A DNA stretch of 64,000 nt. Source: Candidatus Latescibacterota bacterium. GTDB lineage: Bacteria > Latescibacterota > UBA2968 > UBA8231. Of this stretch, positions 44,717 through 54,438 are shown piece after piece. Each line of letters starts with the position of its first letter. Positions within the stretch are counted from its first letter, which is position 1. Made by a program: the position numbers and the translations under genes. The DNA is taken from contig JAJEFJ010000011.1 of assembly GCA_022820485.1 (NCBI GenBank), positions 92,979 through 156,978 of the forward strand, written 5' to 3'. The notes under the pieces were generated by a model. It was not told the DNA's origin. It did no database searches and saw only the letters and a list, made by a program, of their open reading frames with translations.

Positions 44717-47306
44717 GGAGGCGTTCCTCCGTTTTTTTGAGGGTAAGGGCCACGTGCGCGTTCCGAGTGCGCCGGTCGTGCCGCAAGACGATCCCACGCT
44801 CTATTTTACCAATGCCGGCATGAACCAGTTCAAGGATGTCTTCTTGGGCTTGGGCCGGCGCGACTACACCCGGGCGGTTGATACGCAAAAGGTCATGCGG
44901 GTCTCGGGCAAGCACAACGACCTCGACGAAGTCGGCTACAGCCCTTGGCACCACACTTTCTTTGAGATGCTGGGCAACTGGTCCTTTGGCGACTACTTCA
45001 AAAAAGAGGCCATCGAGTGGGGCTGGGAGTTGATTACCGAGCACTTTGGCTTGGAAAAGGAGCGGCTCTGGGCCACTGTCTTTGAGGGCGACGACGCGGT
45101 AGAAGCCGACGCGGAGGCCGAGGCGTTCTGGTATGAATGCACCGATCTGCTGCCGGGCCGCGTCGTGCGCCTGCCAGCCAAGGAAAACTTCTGGGAAATG
45201 GGCGCGACCGGCCCCTGTGGACCTTGCTCTGAAATTCACTACTACTTGGGCGACGATCTAGCCGCGCAGGACCCCCGTATGCTCATCGACGATACGGGCG
45301 ATTTGGTTGAGATCTGGAACTTGGTCTTTATCCAGTACAACCGCGACGAGACCGGGGCGCTGCAACCACTGCCTGAAAAGCACGTGGATACGGGCATGGG
45401 CTTTGAGCGGATGTGCAGCCTTTTACAGGGGGCCGAGAACAACTACGAGACCGATGTCTTTCAGCCGCTTATCGGCCGCATTGCCGAGCTAACGGGTAAA
45501 GAGTACGGCGGCGAGTACCGCATCCCCATGCAGGTCATCGCCGACCACGTCCGCGCGCTCTGCTTCACCATGGCCGACGGCGCGATGCCCTCCAACGAGG
45601 GCCGGGGGTACGTCCTGCGCCGCATCCTGCGCCGCGCCGCGCGCTACGCCCGCCAGCTTGATCAGCACGATCCTGTTATTCATCAGTTGGTTGGCACGTT
45701 GGGCGAAACTATGGGTCACGTCTTCCCGGAGGTGACGGCTCGGAAGGATCACATCGCCCGAGTCATTCGCTCGGAAGAGGAGAGTTTTGGGAAGACTCTC
45801 GATCGCGGCCTAGACATTTTCGCGCGGTTCGCTGCCAAGGGACAGATTACAGGTGGTGATGCTTTCCAACTTTACGACACCTATGGTTTTCCGTTGGATT
45901 TGACGGAACTGATGGCTCGCGAGCAGGGGATTCCGTTGGTCGAACGGGAGGAATTCGACCGCGCGCTTGCAGCCCAGCGGCAGCGGGCGCGTCAGGCCAC
46001 CCGTGCCCAGTTTAGCGCCACCGAAGGCGTCGGCGATACCTTGGAGGAAGGGCATTCGCTCTTCGTCGGCTACGACGAGTTGAAAATAGACGCTCAGGTG
46101 GTGCATGCCGAAGGAGGCGAGGATAGCCGGGTGTGGCTCGTGCTGGATCGGACTCCCTTCTATGCCGAGGCGGGAGGTCAAGTTGGCGACCGAGGGAGAA
46201 TTGAGGGCAACGGTTTTGCCGTCGAAGTCGAAGACGTACAGAAAGCGCGCGGTGGCATCGTCCATAGAGGTCGCTTAGTGGAAGGTGAGACCGAAGCGTT
46301 GACCGGTGCAGTAGTCGCCCGCGTCGATCGCCAAGCTCGCATGGACGCCGAGCGCAACCACACGGCGACCCATCTATTGCACGAGTCGCTGCGGCGGACC
46401 CTTGGCGACCACGTAGGTCAGATGGGTTCGCTGGTCGCGCCGGATCGCTTGCGCTTTGATTTTTCGCATTTCGTCGCGGTTGATCCCGAGCAGTTGCGCG
46501 AAATTGAGGAGCGGGTCAACGAGCAGATTCGCGCTGATCTAGCAGTGAGTTCTTTCCAAGAGGAATTGGAAAAAGCCAAGGCCATGGGGGCGCAAGCGCT
46601 CTTTGGCGAAAAATACGACGATCAAGTTCGCGTAGTGCGAATTGGCGACTTCAGCTTAGAGCTGTGCGGCGGCACTCACGTGCGCTCGACCGGCGAGATC
46701 GGCGCGTTCGATTTGCTCTCTGAAAGCGGCATTGCCGCTGGCGTTCGGCGCAGCGAGGCGTTGACCGGTGAGGGAGCCGAGCGGGCCGCGCGTCAACGGC
46801 GGCAGGTGTTGGCGGAGTTGGGCTCCCGGCTCAATGCCACGCCCGAAGAGTTGGCGAACAAAATCGAGTCGCTCTTGGGGCGCAACCGCCAGTTGGAGCG
46901 GTCCCTCGACGAATTGCGGCGTCGGGTTGCGGCGCTAGAGGCAAGCAATAATTTGAACGAGGCGCGAGAAGTACAAGGGGTCAAAGTCGTGGCGCAACGC
47001 ACCCAAGCCGAGGACGTGCCCAGCTTGCGGGCCATGGCCGACGGACTGCGCGAGAGCTTGGGGTCCGGGGTCGGTGTGTTGGGGGCGGATATCGGCGGCA
47101 AGGTTTCCTTTATCGCCGTTGTTACCGACGACTTGATCAAGAGCCGCGGGCTGAAGGCCGGCGACATTGTGCGCGGCGTGGCTCAGCTCGCGGGCGGCTC
47201 GGGCGGCGGAAAACCGCACTTGGCCCAGGCGGGCGGACGCGACCCGGACAAACTCGACGAGGCGCTAGCGCAAGTGGCGGGCATCGTCGAGCAGCAGCTA
47301 AAATAA
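44697..47306 (+). CDS. alaS: Alanyl-tRNA synthetase
   Basis: The 869-residue class II synthetase charges tRNA-Ala and edits mischarged Ser and Gly. The catalytic core begins [44 protein letters not shown]. The editing domain carries HTATHLLH (about 556-563) and CGGTH (near 657), which bind zinc. A coiled-coil and the C-Ala domain ([17 protein letters not shown]) complete the protein. The length is standard. It overlaps recX by 20 nt; the recA-recX-alaS order is common. Confidence 0.98.
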   Translation: [869 protein letters not shown]

Positions 47307-47318
47307 GCGAGCTGATTC

Positions 47319-48074
47319 GTGACTAGCAGTGTACTGCAGCACTTACTAGACATCCGTCACCGCCGTGGCGCTGGCTACTTGCCCTTGCTAGATCCAGATC
47401 GGTTGGACCCTGACGAATTGGAGGCTCGCGCCCAGCTCTGCGTTGCGGCCGGGGCCGATGCGATCCTCATCGGCACGAGCCTGATGTTCTCGTCGCGCAA
47501 CGCGGTCTGTTTCGAGCGCGTCCGGGCCAAGGTCGATGTGCCGGTGATCTGCTTTCCCGGCAGCTCGGGTCAAGTGGTGCCGACGGCTGATGCGATCCTC
47601 TTTCTGTCGCTGGTCAGCGGGCGCAACCCCGAGCTCTTGATCGGCGAGCACGTCAAGGCCGCTCCCTTGATCCACGAGTACGGCATTGAGACCATCCCCA
47701 CCGGGTATATGCTGGTCGAGTCGGGGACCTTGACATCCGTGGAATTTATGAGCGATACTCGGCCCATTCCGCGCGACAAGATCGACATTGCCATGGCCCA
47801 CGCCTTGGCGGCCGAGTACTTGGGCATGAGGCTTATTTATCTAGAAACTGGCAGCGGCGCGTGCGCGTCCGTGCCCGACGAAATGGTGAGCGCGGTAGCA
47901 GATTGCGTTTCGGTGCCGGTCATCGTCGGCGGCGGCATCCGCGAACCGGGGGTGGCGCGGGCCAAGGTGGAGGCCGGGGCGGGCTTCGTGGTCACGGGCA
48001 GCGTCGTCGAAGACGATCAGCAGCGTTTGTGCGCCCTGAGCCGAGCAGTACACGTAAAAGAACGACAGGAGTAA
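47319..48074 (+). CDS. Geranylgeranylglyceryl phosphate synthase family protein (GGGPS/PcrB)
   Basis: The 251-residue TIM-barrel protein carries the GGGPS signatures: ADAILIGTSLMF, VPVICFPGSSGQVVPTADAILFLSLVSGRN, YLETGSGACASVP, VPVIVGGGIREPGVARAKVEAGAGFVVTGSVV. The family joins a polyprenyl diphosphate to sn-glycerol-1-phosphate by an ether bond, the first archaeal-lipid step; bacterial members include heptaprenyl enzymes of Bacillales and geranylgeranyl enzymes of Bacteroidetes. The start is GTG 47319. No G1P dehydrogenase or second prenyltransferase is nearby, so product and purpose are unknown. It sits between alaS and ptsH. Confidence 0.88.
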   Translation: MTSSVLQHLLDIRHRRGAGYLPLLDPDRLDPDELEARAQLCVAAGADAILIGTSLMFSSRNAVCFERVRAKVDVPVICFPGSSGQVVPTADAILFLSLVSGRNPELLIGEHVKAAPLIHEYGIETIPTGYMLVESGTLTSVEFMSDTRPIPRDKIDIAMAHALAAEYLGMRLIYLETGSGACASVPDEMVSAVADCVSVPVIVGGGIREPGVARAKVEAGAGFVVTGSVVEDDQQRLCALSRAVHVKERQE

Positions 48075-48084
48075 GCAATAGGCC

Positions 48085-48357
48085 ATGGTTGAAAAGACGG
48101 CCACGATTAACAATCCACTGGGTATCCACGCTCGTCCAGCCGCGCTCTTGGTACAGACGGCGGCGCAATTCAAGGCTGAGATTTACCTGTCCAAAGGCGA
48201 CGTCGATGGGGTCAACGGCAAGAGTATCATGGGCGTGATGATGCTGGCCGCCGAGCAAGGTGCCCAAGTCGCCGTCCGGGCCGAGGGCGAGGACGAGGCC
48301 GCAGCCGTCGAGGCCATGGTCTCACTGTTAGAGAGCACATTCGAGGGGCAAATTTGA
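48085..48357 (+). CDS. ptsH: Phosphocarrier protein HPr
   Basis: This 90-residue protein relays phosphate from EI to PTS acceptors. The active His15 is in PLGIHARPA, and Ser47 in GKSIMGVMML matches the regulatory serine of Gram-positive and some proteobacterial HPr, the target of HPr kinase. The start ATG is 10 nt after the previous gene. Its stop overlaps the TTG start of ptsI. No EIIA, EIIB, EIIC or hprK is visible here. Confidence 0.95.
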   Translation: MVEKTATINNPLGIHARPAALLVQTAAQFKAEIYLSKGDVDGVNGKSIMGVMMLAAEQGAQVAVRAEGEDEAAAVEAMVSLLESTFEGQI

Positions 48358-50120
48358 CCGCGACCAGCGAACATAGGGTTTTCGATGGTATATGCGTTTC
48401 TCCCGGCATTGGCATTGGCCGGGCTTTCGCATATGACAAGCAGGCCCCGGTTATTACTCGCCAGCGCGTTGCGCCGCATCTGGTTGGGGAGGAGATTGAG
48501 CGCTTTCGCAACATACTCCACCAAGCTGGGGACGAGATTCGGCGCATTCGCCGCTGGGTCGCCAGCGAGCAGGGCGAGGAACTGGCGCAGATATTCGACG
48601 CCCAGTTAGCCATGCTAGAGGACGCATCCATCCTAGCGCGCACCGAGGCATTGATTCGCGAAAAGTACTATTCGGCTGAGCGGGCGTATGCCGAGGAGCT
48701 AGAGAAAGTCAAAGAGGCCTTTGGCAGCATTGAAAACGAATACCTGCGGGCGCGAATAAGCGACATCGCGGATATTGAAAATCAGGTGTTGATGCGGTTG
48801 GCGGGAGGCGAGGTCAAAGCACTCGATTCGCTCCGCGCCAACACGATTGTCCTAGCCCACGACTTGCTGCCCTCGGAGATGGTGCGCCTAGAGCGCCGCC
48901 GGATTAAAGGCGTGGTGCTCGATGCCGGTGGTGCGGCTTCGCACGCGGCCATCATCGCCCGCTCGTTGCAGCTACCCACGGTAGTTGGCACTGGCGACTG
49001 TTCGCAGCAAGTAGCAGACGGCGACTTGGTGGTCGTCGATGGCAACGAAGGCCAGGTCCACCTGCGGCCCGATGCTCTCGGCGAGCGGCGCTATCGGGCG
49101 CGTCGCCGGCGTCAACTGCGGCGCGAGCGCGACCTAGAGCGGCGTCGCAACTTGCCCGCTGTTACTCAAGACGGGCAGGAAATCGCATTGATGGCCAACG
49201 TCGATGTGCCGACCGAAGTGCAGATGGCGCTCGACAACGGTGCCAGCGGCGTGGGCATGTACCGCACCGAGTTCTTGTATCTCAATTACCGCTTGCCGTC
49301 TGAGGAGGAGCAGTTCAGGGTCTATTCCGCCCTCGTCGAATCGCTGGTCCCGCATCCCGTAGTGATCCGCACCATGGATTTGGGAGGCGACAAGCTGTCC
49401 CACGTTTTGGAGGTGCCGCCCGAGGCCAACCCCTTCTTGGGGTGGCGCGGCATCCGCATTTGCCTCGATACCCCAGATCTGTTCAAGACGCAATTGCGCG
49501 CCTTGCTCAGGGCCGGAGCACACGGCGAGGCGCAGATCTTGTTGCCGATGATCTCTAGCTTGAACGAGCTGCGGCGCATCCGGGTGCTAGTGGAGGAAGC
49601 CAAAGACGAACTGCGGGCGGCGGGGCACTCCTTTGCCGAGCATTGCAAGCTGGGCATCATGGTCGAAGTGCCGTCCGTGGCTTTGATGGCCGATCACTTT
49701 GCTAGCGAAGCAGATTTTTTTAGCCTCGGCACCAACGACCTGACCCAGTACGCGTTGGCCGTGGATCGCGGCATGAGCAAGGTGGCTTGGCTCTACGACC
49801 CGTTTCACCCGGCGGTCTTGCGCTTGATCAAGATGGTCGCCGACAGCGGCCAGCGCACCAACACGCCCGTGAGCATCTGCGGGGAGATGGCCGGCGACCC
49901 CTTGGCCACGACGCTCTTGCTCGGGCTCGGGCTGGATTGTCTGAGTCTAAGCCCCGGTCTGATCCCGGAAGTCAAGGAGGTCATTCGCGCCATTCACGCG
50001 GAAAAGGCGCGGGAGATCGCCGACGAATGCTTGGCCATGGACACTGGAACTGAGGTGCGCGAGCACTTGGGAGATGCCGTCGGCGAGTACGTACCCTTCT
50101 GGCGTCAGAGGTATCATTGA
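48354..50120 (+). CDS. ptsI: Phosphoenolpyruvate--protein phosphotransferase (enzyme I)
   Basis: The 588-residue enzyme I takes phosphate from PEP and passes it to HPr. The N-terminal segment FDGICVSPGIGIGRAF, the phosphorylated His197 in GGAASHAAIIARSLQLPTVVGTG (most family members have GGRTSHTAI), and the C-terminal PEP-binding barrel (MYRTEFLYLNYRLPSEEEQF, TMDLGGDKLSHVLEVPPEANPFLGWRGIRI, SLGTNDLTQYALAVDRG, ICGEMAGDP) are intact. The start is TTG 48354, overlapping ptsH by 4 nt. Without local sugar EII genes the pair may serve a regulatory or partial PTS. Confidence 0.95.
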   Translation: MTATSEHRVFDGICVSPGIGIGRAFAYDKQAPVITRQRVAPHLVGEEIERFRNILHQAGDEIRRIRRWVASEQGEELAQIFDAQLAMLEDASILARTEALIREKYYSAERAYAEELEKVKEAFGSIENEYLRARISDIADIENQVLMRLAGGEVKALDSLRANTIVLAHDLLPSEMVRLERRRIKGVVLDAGGAASHAAIIARSLQLPTVVGTGDCSQQVADGDLVVVDGNEGQVHLRPDALGERRYRARRRRQLRRERDLERRRNLPAVTQDGQEIALMANVDVPTEVQMALDNGASGVGMYRTEFLYLNYRLPSEEEQFRVYSALVESLVPHPVVIRTMDLGGDKLSHVLEVPPEANPFLGWRGIRICLDTPDLFKTQLRALLRAGAHGEAQILLPMISSLNELRRIRVLVEEAKDELRAAGHSFAEHCKLGIMVEVPSVALMADHFASEADFFSLGTNDLTQYALAVDRGMSKVAWLYDPFHPAVLRLIKMVADSGQRTNTPVSICGEMAGDPLATTLLLGLGLDCLSLSPGLIPEVKEVIRAIHAEKAREIADECLAMDTGTEVREHLGDAVGEYVPFWRQRYH

Positions 50121-50139
50121 AGGAGCTTGAGAATACACT

Positions 50140-51306
50140 ATGTCCAAATACATGTTTACTTCCGAATCCGTATCCGAAGGGCACCCCGACAAGGTCGCCG
50201 ACCAGATTTCCGACGCCGTGCTCGACGCCATGATTGCGGAGGACTCCAACGCACGAGTGGCCTGCGAGACGCTCGTTACCACCGACCAAGTAGTAGTAGC
50301 TGGCGAGGTTAAAAGCGAGGCTCGCCTAGACATCGAAGCCCTCGTCAGGCAGGTCATCGCTGATATTGGCTACTGCGACGCCGAGCAGGGGTTTGACTTT
50401 CGCTCGTGTGCTATTCTGGTGGCCTTGGACCAGCAATCGCCCGATATAGCCCAGGGCGTCAACGTGGGCGAGGGGCTACACAAGGAAGAGGGCGCTGGCG
50501 ACCAAGGCATGATGTTTGGTTATGCCTGCCGCGAAACTCCCCAGCTCATGCCGCTGCCCATTACCCTCGCGCACGAGCTGATGCAGCACCTGACGCGGCT
50601 GCGCAAGGACGAAAAAATTTCCTATCTGCGCCCGGACGCCAAGTCTCAGGTCAGCGTCGAGTACGACGACGGTCAGCCCGTGCGGGTAGGGGCCGTGGTC
50701 CTCTCGACCCAACACGCCCCCGAGGCCAGTCACGCACAGATCGAAAAAGACATGATCGAACAGGTCATACAAGAAGTAATCCCCGCCCACCTGCTCGACG
50801 CAGACACCCGATACCACGTCAACCCCACGGGCCGCTTTGTCATCGGGGGGCCGCACGGCGACTGCGGATTGACGGGCCGCAAGATCATCGTCGACACCTA
50901 CGGGGGCGCGTGCCCGCACGGCGGAGGTGCCTTTTCCGGCAAGGACCCCAGCAAGGTGGACCGCAGTGCCCATTACATGGCGCGCTATGTGGCCAAGAAC
51001 GTGGTGGCCGCCCGCTTGGCCGCCCGCTGCCAAGTGCAACTGGCCTATGCTATTGGCGTGGCCGCGCCCGTATCGGTGCGGGTCGATACCTTTGGCACGG
51101 GCGTCGCGCCCGACGAGGAAATCGCCGCGGCTGTGGAAAAAGTCTTCAACTTAACCCCCAAGGGCATCATTGAAGCCCTACAACTGAGGCGGCCCATCTA
51201 CCGGAAAACCACCAACTACGGCCACTTTGGACGCGAAGAGCCAGAGTTCGTCTGGGAACGGATCGACAAGGTCGAGTCGCTGCGCCAGGCCGTGGGGATC
51301 AAATAG
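50140..51306 (+). CDS. metK: S-adenosylmethionine synthase
   Basis: The 388-residue enzyme makes SAM from ATP and methionine. It opens [26 protein letters not shown] and keeps [13 protein letters not shown], the phosphate-binding [21 protein letters not shown] and [19 protein letters not shown]. The length is standard. AGGAG precedes the ATG within the 19-nt gap after ptsI. There is no room for a SAM riboswitch directly in front, so regulation, if any, lies further upstream. Confidence 0.98.
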   Translation: MSKYMFTSESVSEGHPDKVADQISDAVLDAMIAEDSNARVACETLVTTDQVVVAGEVKSEARLDIEALVRQVIADIGYCDAEQGFDFRSCAILVALDQQSPDIAQGVNVGEGLHKEEGAGDQGMMFGYACRETPQLMPLPITLAHELMQHLTRLRKDEKISYLRPDAKSQVSVEYDDGQPVRVGAVVLSTQHAPEASHAQIEKDMIEQVIQEVIPAHLLDADTRYHVNPTGRFVIGGPHGDCGLTGRKIIVDTYGGACPHGGGAFSGKDPSKVDRSAHYMARYVAKNVVAARLAARCQVQLAYAIGVAAPVSVRVDTFGTGVAPDEEIAAAVEKVFNLTPKGIIEALQLRRPIYRKTTNYGHFGREEPEFVWERIDKVESLRQAVGIK

Positions 51307-51325
51307 AGCCTTGAGCGGCTAGCAT

Positions 51326-52897
51326 ATGAATGCCGTGCCGTGCCGATGGTTGGGTGCGCTCCTAGGGGCTGGAGCGTTGACGGGCTGCGAGGTAAATCCC
51401 CCCCAAATTCCCAGTACCAATTTCCAGATCAGCATCCCGGTTGCCGACGACCGAACGACGGTTCAGGACTTGGCCGACGAGCGCCCCGGTTTCCTGAAGA
51501 TCGACGACGAGGGCCTGCTCGCGGTAGATTTTACAGCGGACTTCAATCATCGCGAAGAAGTTGGCGACCGCCTTCGCGTCGCGCCCGTCTCTGCTGCCTT
51601 GGCGGTGCCGATTGGGCCGGCTGACGGTGCGATTGTCAAGACCGAGGCTCTCGTCTTTGCCGACGACCGCATCCAAATCGCGCACGCGGTCATTGCCGAG
51701 GGCGGTCTGACTCTCAAGGTGACCAACCAGACTGCGATTCCCTTGCAGGTCGAGTTGGTCTTGGACGATGTCAAAAGGCCGGACGGCACGCCCCCCACCT
51801 TCCTCATCGACGCGCTCGCTCCCGGCGAGAGCGAGACGGTGCTCTTTGACTTGGCTGACAGCGAATTTGCCCCGCAGAATCCCCTTGAATTGCGGTTCTC
51901 ATACCGAGTGCAGGGCGAATTTGCAGAGGCCGCCGTCAGTGAGGAGCTGCTGCTAGAAGTCGAGACCGAGAATTTGCTCCTCAGTCGCGTCGAGGGGGTG
52001 CTCGACGAGGTCATCCTGCCGGTCGCCCCGGTCTCTCGCGCAGTCGATTTTCCCACAGGCTTAGACCATATCGCCTTCAACTCGGTTGCCCTAGAAGTCG
52101 CCCTGACATCGGGCGTCGGTTTCCGCAGCCGCATTGACCTCCAGATCGAGGGCACCAACGGCCACGGTGAGCGGGATTCCCTGATGATTTCTGAAGCGTT
52201 CCAGCGCGGCGATATAGACTACCCGGTATCGCTTGCCTTGTCGCGGACCTCCGCAGAGCTAACCGAGTTTCTCAGCTTGCTGCCGACCGAGGTCGTGGTC
52301 GCGCCGACCGTGCGCATTGGCGACGGCGAGTCCGTGGAGGTCATCGACGCTAGTCACTGGGTCTATATCGACCACGTGCGCTTTGCCTCACAGGGTCATT
52401 TTCAAATAGAAGAAGATACCCGCATCGAGTTCGATCCGATCTTTCGCCGCCTACAGGACGAAGATGCTCGCCGCCGCATCCACGCTGGCCTCGACAGTGC
52501 CGTTGCAGTTACCGCGATTGAAAATCACCTGCCCACTGCAATCCGCGTCAGCCTGTGGGTCACGCCGAGAGCCGAGGATGTGTACGGTAGCGAAGACCTA
52601 TTCGCCGACAACGAGGCCAACGGCTATCTGCGGATTCCCAAGGAGGGTTCCTTTGCGGTGGGGGCCGGCGATGTCGGTCCCGAAGGGCAGGTTGTGGCGA
52701 GTGCATTCAGCCACCAACGGATCGCGCTCTCGGACGAAGACGTGGAGGTCTTTCTGCGAGAGGACGGCGTCTATACGGGCATACTGGTCGAGTTGGACAA
52801 GACGCCGAGCGAGGTGGTGATGCGGGCGAGTGATTTCGTCGCCGTGGAAGCTGGGGCAGTGATTTTTATGGAATTCAACGAAGACTTGGTCAAGTAG
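51326..52897 (+). CDS. Putative lipoprotein of unknown function
   Basis: The 523-residue protein has a short signal peptide ending in a lipobox (GAGALTGC, Cys21), so it is probably an envelope lipoprotein. The rest is beta-rich and acidic, with strands such as LLAVDFTADFNHREEVGDRL, LTLKVTNQTAIPLQVELVLDDVKRPDG and VYIDHVRFASQGHFQIEEDTRIEF. These look like repeated immunoglobulin-like or LEA-like (WHy-type) units, but I cannot name the family. It is followed after 1 nt by an outer-membrane protein, suggesting they form one complex. No enzyme motif is seen. Confidence 0.7.
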   Translation: MNAVPCRWLGALLGAGALTGCEVNPPQIPSTNFQISIPVADDRTTVQDLADERPGFLKIDDEGLLAVDFTADFNHREEVGDRLRVAPVSAALAVPIGPADGAIVKTEALVFADDRIQIAHAVIAEGGLTLKVTNQTAIPLQVELVLDDVKRPDGTPPTFLIDALAPGESETVLFDLADSEFAPQNPLELRFSYRVQGEFAEAAVSEELLLEVETENLLLSRVEGVLDEVILPVAPVSRAVDFPTGLDHIAFNSVALEVALTSGVGFRSRIDLQIEGTNGHGERDSLMISEAFQRGDIDYPVSLALSRTSAELTEFLSLLPTEVVVAPTVRIGDGESVEVIDASHWVYIDHVRFASQGHFQIEEDTRIEFDPIFRRLQDEDARRRIHAGLDSAVAVTAIENHLPTAIRVSLWVTPRAEDVYGSEDLFADNEANGYLRIPKEGSFAVGAGDVGPEGQVVASAFSHQRIALSDEDVEVFLREDGVYTGILVELDKTPSEVVMRASDFVAVEAGAVIFMEFNEDLVK

Positions 52898-52898
52898 G

Positions 52899-54341
52899 GT
52901 GCAAGGCAAGGGATTGATCGTTCTAGCGGCCCTGCTTGTTATCGGGGCCTACAGACAGGTGGCTGCCGTTCCCGGCGACGCCAGGCCGCGAGCCGTGGCG
53001 CTGGGCCAAGCCTATACGGCGCTGGCCCGGGGCCCGGAAGCCGTCTTTTGGAATCCAGCGAATTTAGCTCTGTCGGACAGCCGCAAGTTTTCCTGGGACT
53101 TGCTCGGCGCGGGCCTTTGCTTGGCTGTCGAAAACAACAGCTTTTCGGTTGCTACGTACAATGCCAACTTCACGGCTGCCAACGAGCAGGTGTCTCCCAA
53201 TGGTAGCCCGTACTACATTAGCTCAGTGGAGAAAAAAAAGCTGCTCGCCGATATCCCAGACGCGGGCCTGCGCATGAACGGGGATATCGAGCCGACGGTC
53301 ATTGCGGGCCTCCCGCTCAACGGAGGTGTGGCCTTTGCCATTGAGGATGTGCGCTCGGCCATTGCCGTGGGATTTACCAGTGGGGTCGAGAGCGAAATTC
53401 CCAAGGACGTGTTAGAGCTTTTCTTTTTTGGCAACGAATTTGCGGAGGACCGCTTGGTGGCTGGCAAGAGCGAAGGATACGACATCAGCGACTGGAATGG
53501 ATCGGGGTGGGCTGTGGGCACGCTCAATGTCGCCGTTGCGAAGCCCGCACTGCCTGCCCGTCTCGCGCCCTATCTAAGCGAGTTCACAATCGGCAGTACG
53601 CTCAAGCTTTCGATGGGTAGCTACGGAGAGATTATCGAATCCGGCGGCACCGGGTTGGTGGCTCGCGTCGGTGGTGCTGAGGCGGATGCTTGGCTGATTA
53701 CCCAGCACGCCAAAATGGGCGTCGGCGTTGGCATCGACATTGGCATTGCTGGCCGAGCCAAAAATCGCAAGACGACCTTCAGCTTCAGTGCGCTCAACTT
53801 GCTCGACATGTTCTCTTGGAATGAGGGGGTGCGCCAAGATTCCATTTTTCTCGCGACCAACGAATTGCGCATCTCCCGCTTCTTGGACGCGGACTCGCGG
53901 TCCATTGAGGAAGTATTCGACAACCCAGATTTCGACGGCGACGGCGATCCAGACTTTACCAAGCAGATCAGCCAAGAGCCGTTCTCGCGCTCGCTGCCGG
54001 CCATGCTGCGGCTCGGGGTGGCCTATCAGGCCAAGCCCCAGCTAACGGTGGTTGGCAATTGGGACCAGGCGTTCAGCTCCAAGTTTGGGATGCGGACTCG
54101 GCCGCGGCTGGCCGGCGGAATTGAGTACTGGCTGGCGGACTGGTTGCCGGCCCGCATTGGACTGTCGCTGGGCGGGCGGAGCAGCAGTTCGGCGGTCGGT
54201 TTTGCCTTCGGCCCGTTTGTGCTGTCGTCCATGCAGGTCCGCTTGTTGGAGACCAGCCTCGCCATGCGCGGCGGCCTCTTACCGGGAATAGCTAAAGGCA
54301 CTGCCATTTCCGTGATGTTTTTTCGCTTGAGCCTCGTCTGA
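52899..54341 (+). CDS. Outer-membrane beta-barrel protein (DUF5723/TraF-like)
   Basis: The 480-residue protein starts at GTG 52899 with a signal peptide (GLIVLAALLVIGAYRQVAA). The start of the mature part, ARPRAVALGQAYTALARGPEAVFWNPANLAL, has the same pattern as PorV-type and FadL-like barrels (small-residue stretch, then WNPA). Later sequence alternates in short strands and ends AISVMFFRLSLV. A calcium-type loop NPDFDGDGDPDF is present near residue 347. The family resembles DUF5723 or conjugal-TraF-like proteins of FCB bacteria. It pairs with the lipoprotein encoded upstream. The function is unknown. Confidence 0.72.
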   Translation: MQGKGLIVLAALLVIGAYRQVAAVPGDARPRAVALGQAYTALARGPEAVFWNPANLALSDSRKFSWDLLGAGLCLAVENNSFSVATYNANFTAANEQVSPNGSPYYISSVEKKKLLADIPDAGLRMNGDIEPTVIAGLPLNGGVAFAIEDVRSAIAVGFTSGVESEIPKDVLELFFFGNEFAEDRLVAGKSEGYDISDWNGSGWAVGTLNVAVAKPALPARLAPYLSEFTIGSTLKLSMGSYGEIIESGGTGLVARVGGAEADAWLITQHAKMGVGVGIDIGIAGRAKNRKTTFSFSALNLLDMFSWNEGVRQDSIFLATNELRISRFLDADSRSIEEVFDNPDFDGDGDPDFTKQISQEPFSRSLPAMLRLGVAYQAKPQLTVVGNWDQAFSSKFGMRTRPRLAGGIEYWLADWLPARIGLSLGGRSSSSAVGFAFGPFVLSSMQVRLLETSLAMRGGLLPGIAKGTAISVMFFRLSLV

Positions 54342-54438
54342 CGGTCTCCCTCGATCTTTTTTGTCCATTCCAACGCCTTGAGTGCCACAATGTCCCATTC
54401 GCTGGGCAAAATGTGTCAAAAGTGGAACATATCGGCGC

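Noticed and set aside
50121..50139. SAM riboswitch upstream of metK
   Set aside because: The gap is only 19 nt, too short, and no riboswitch core is visible in the end of ptsI.
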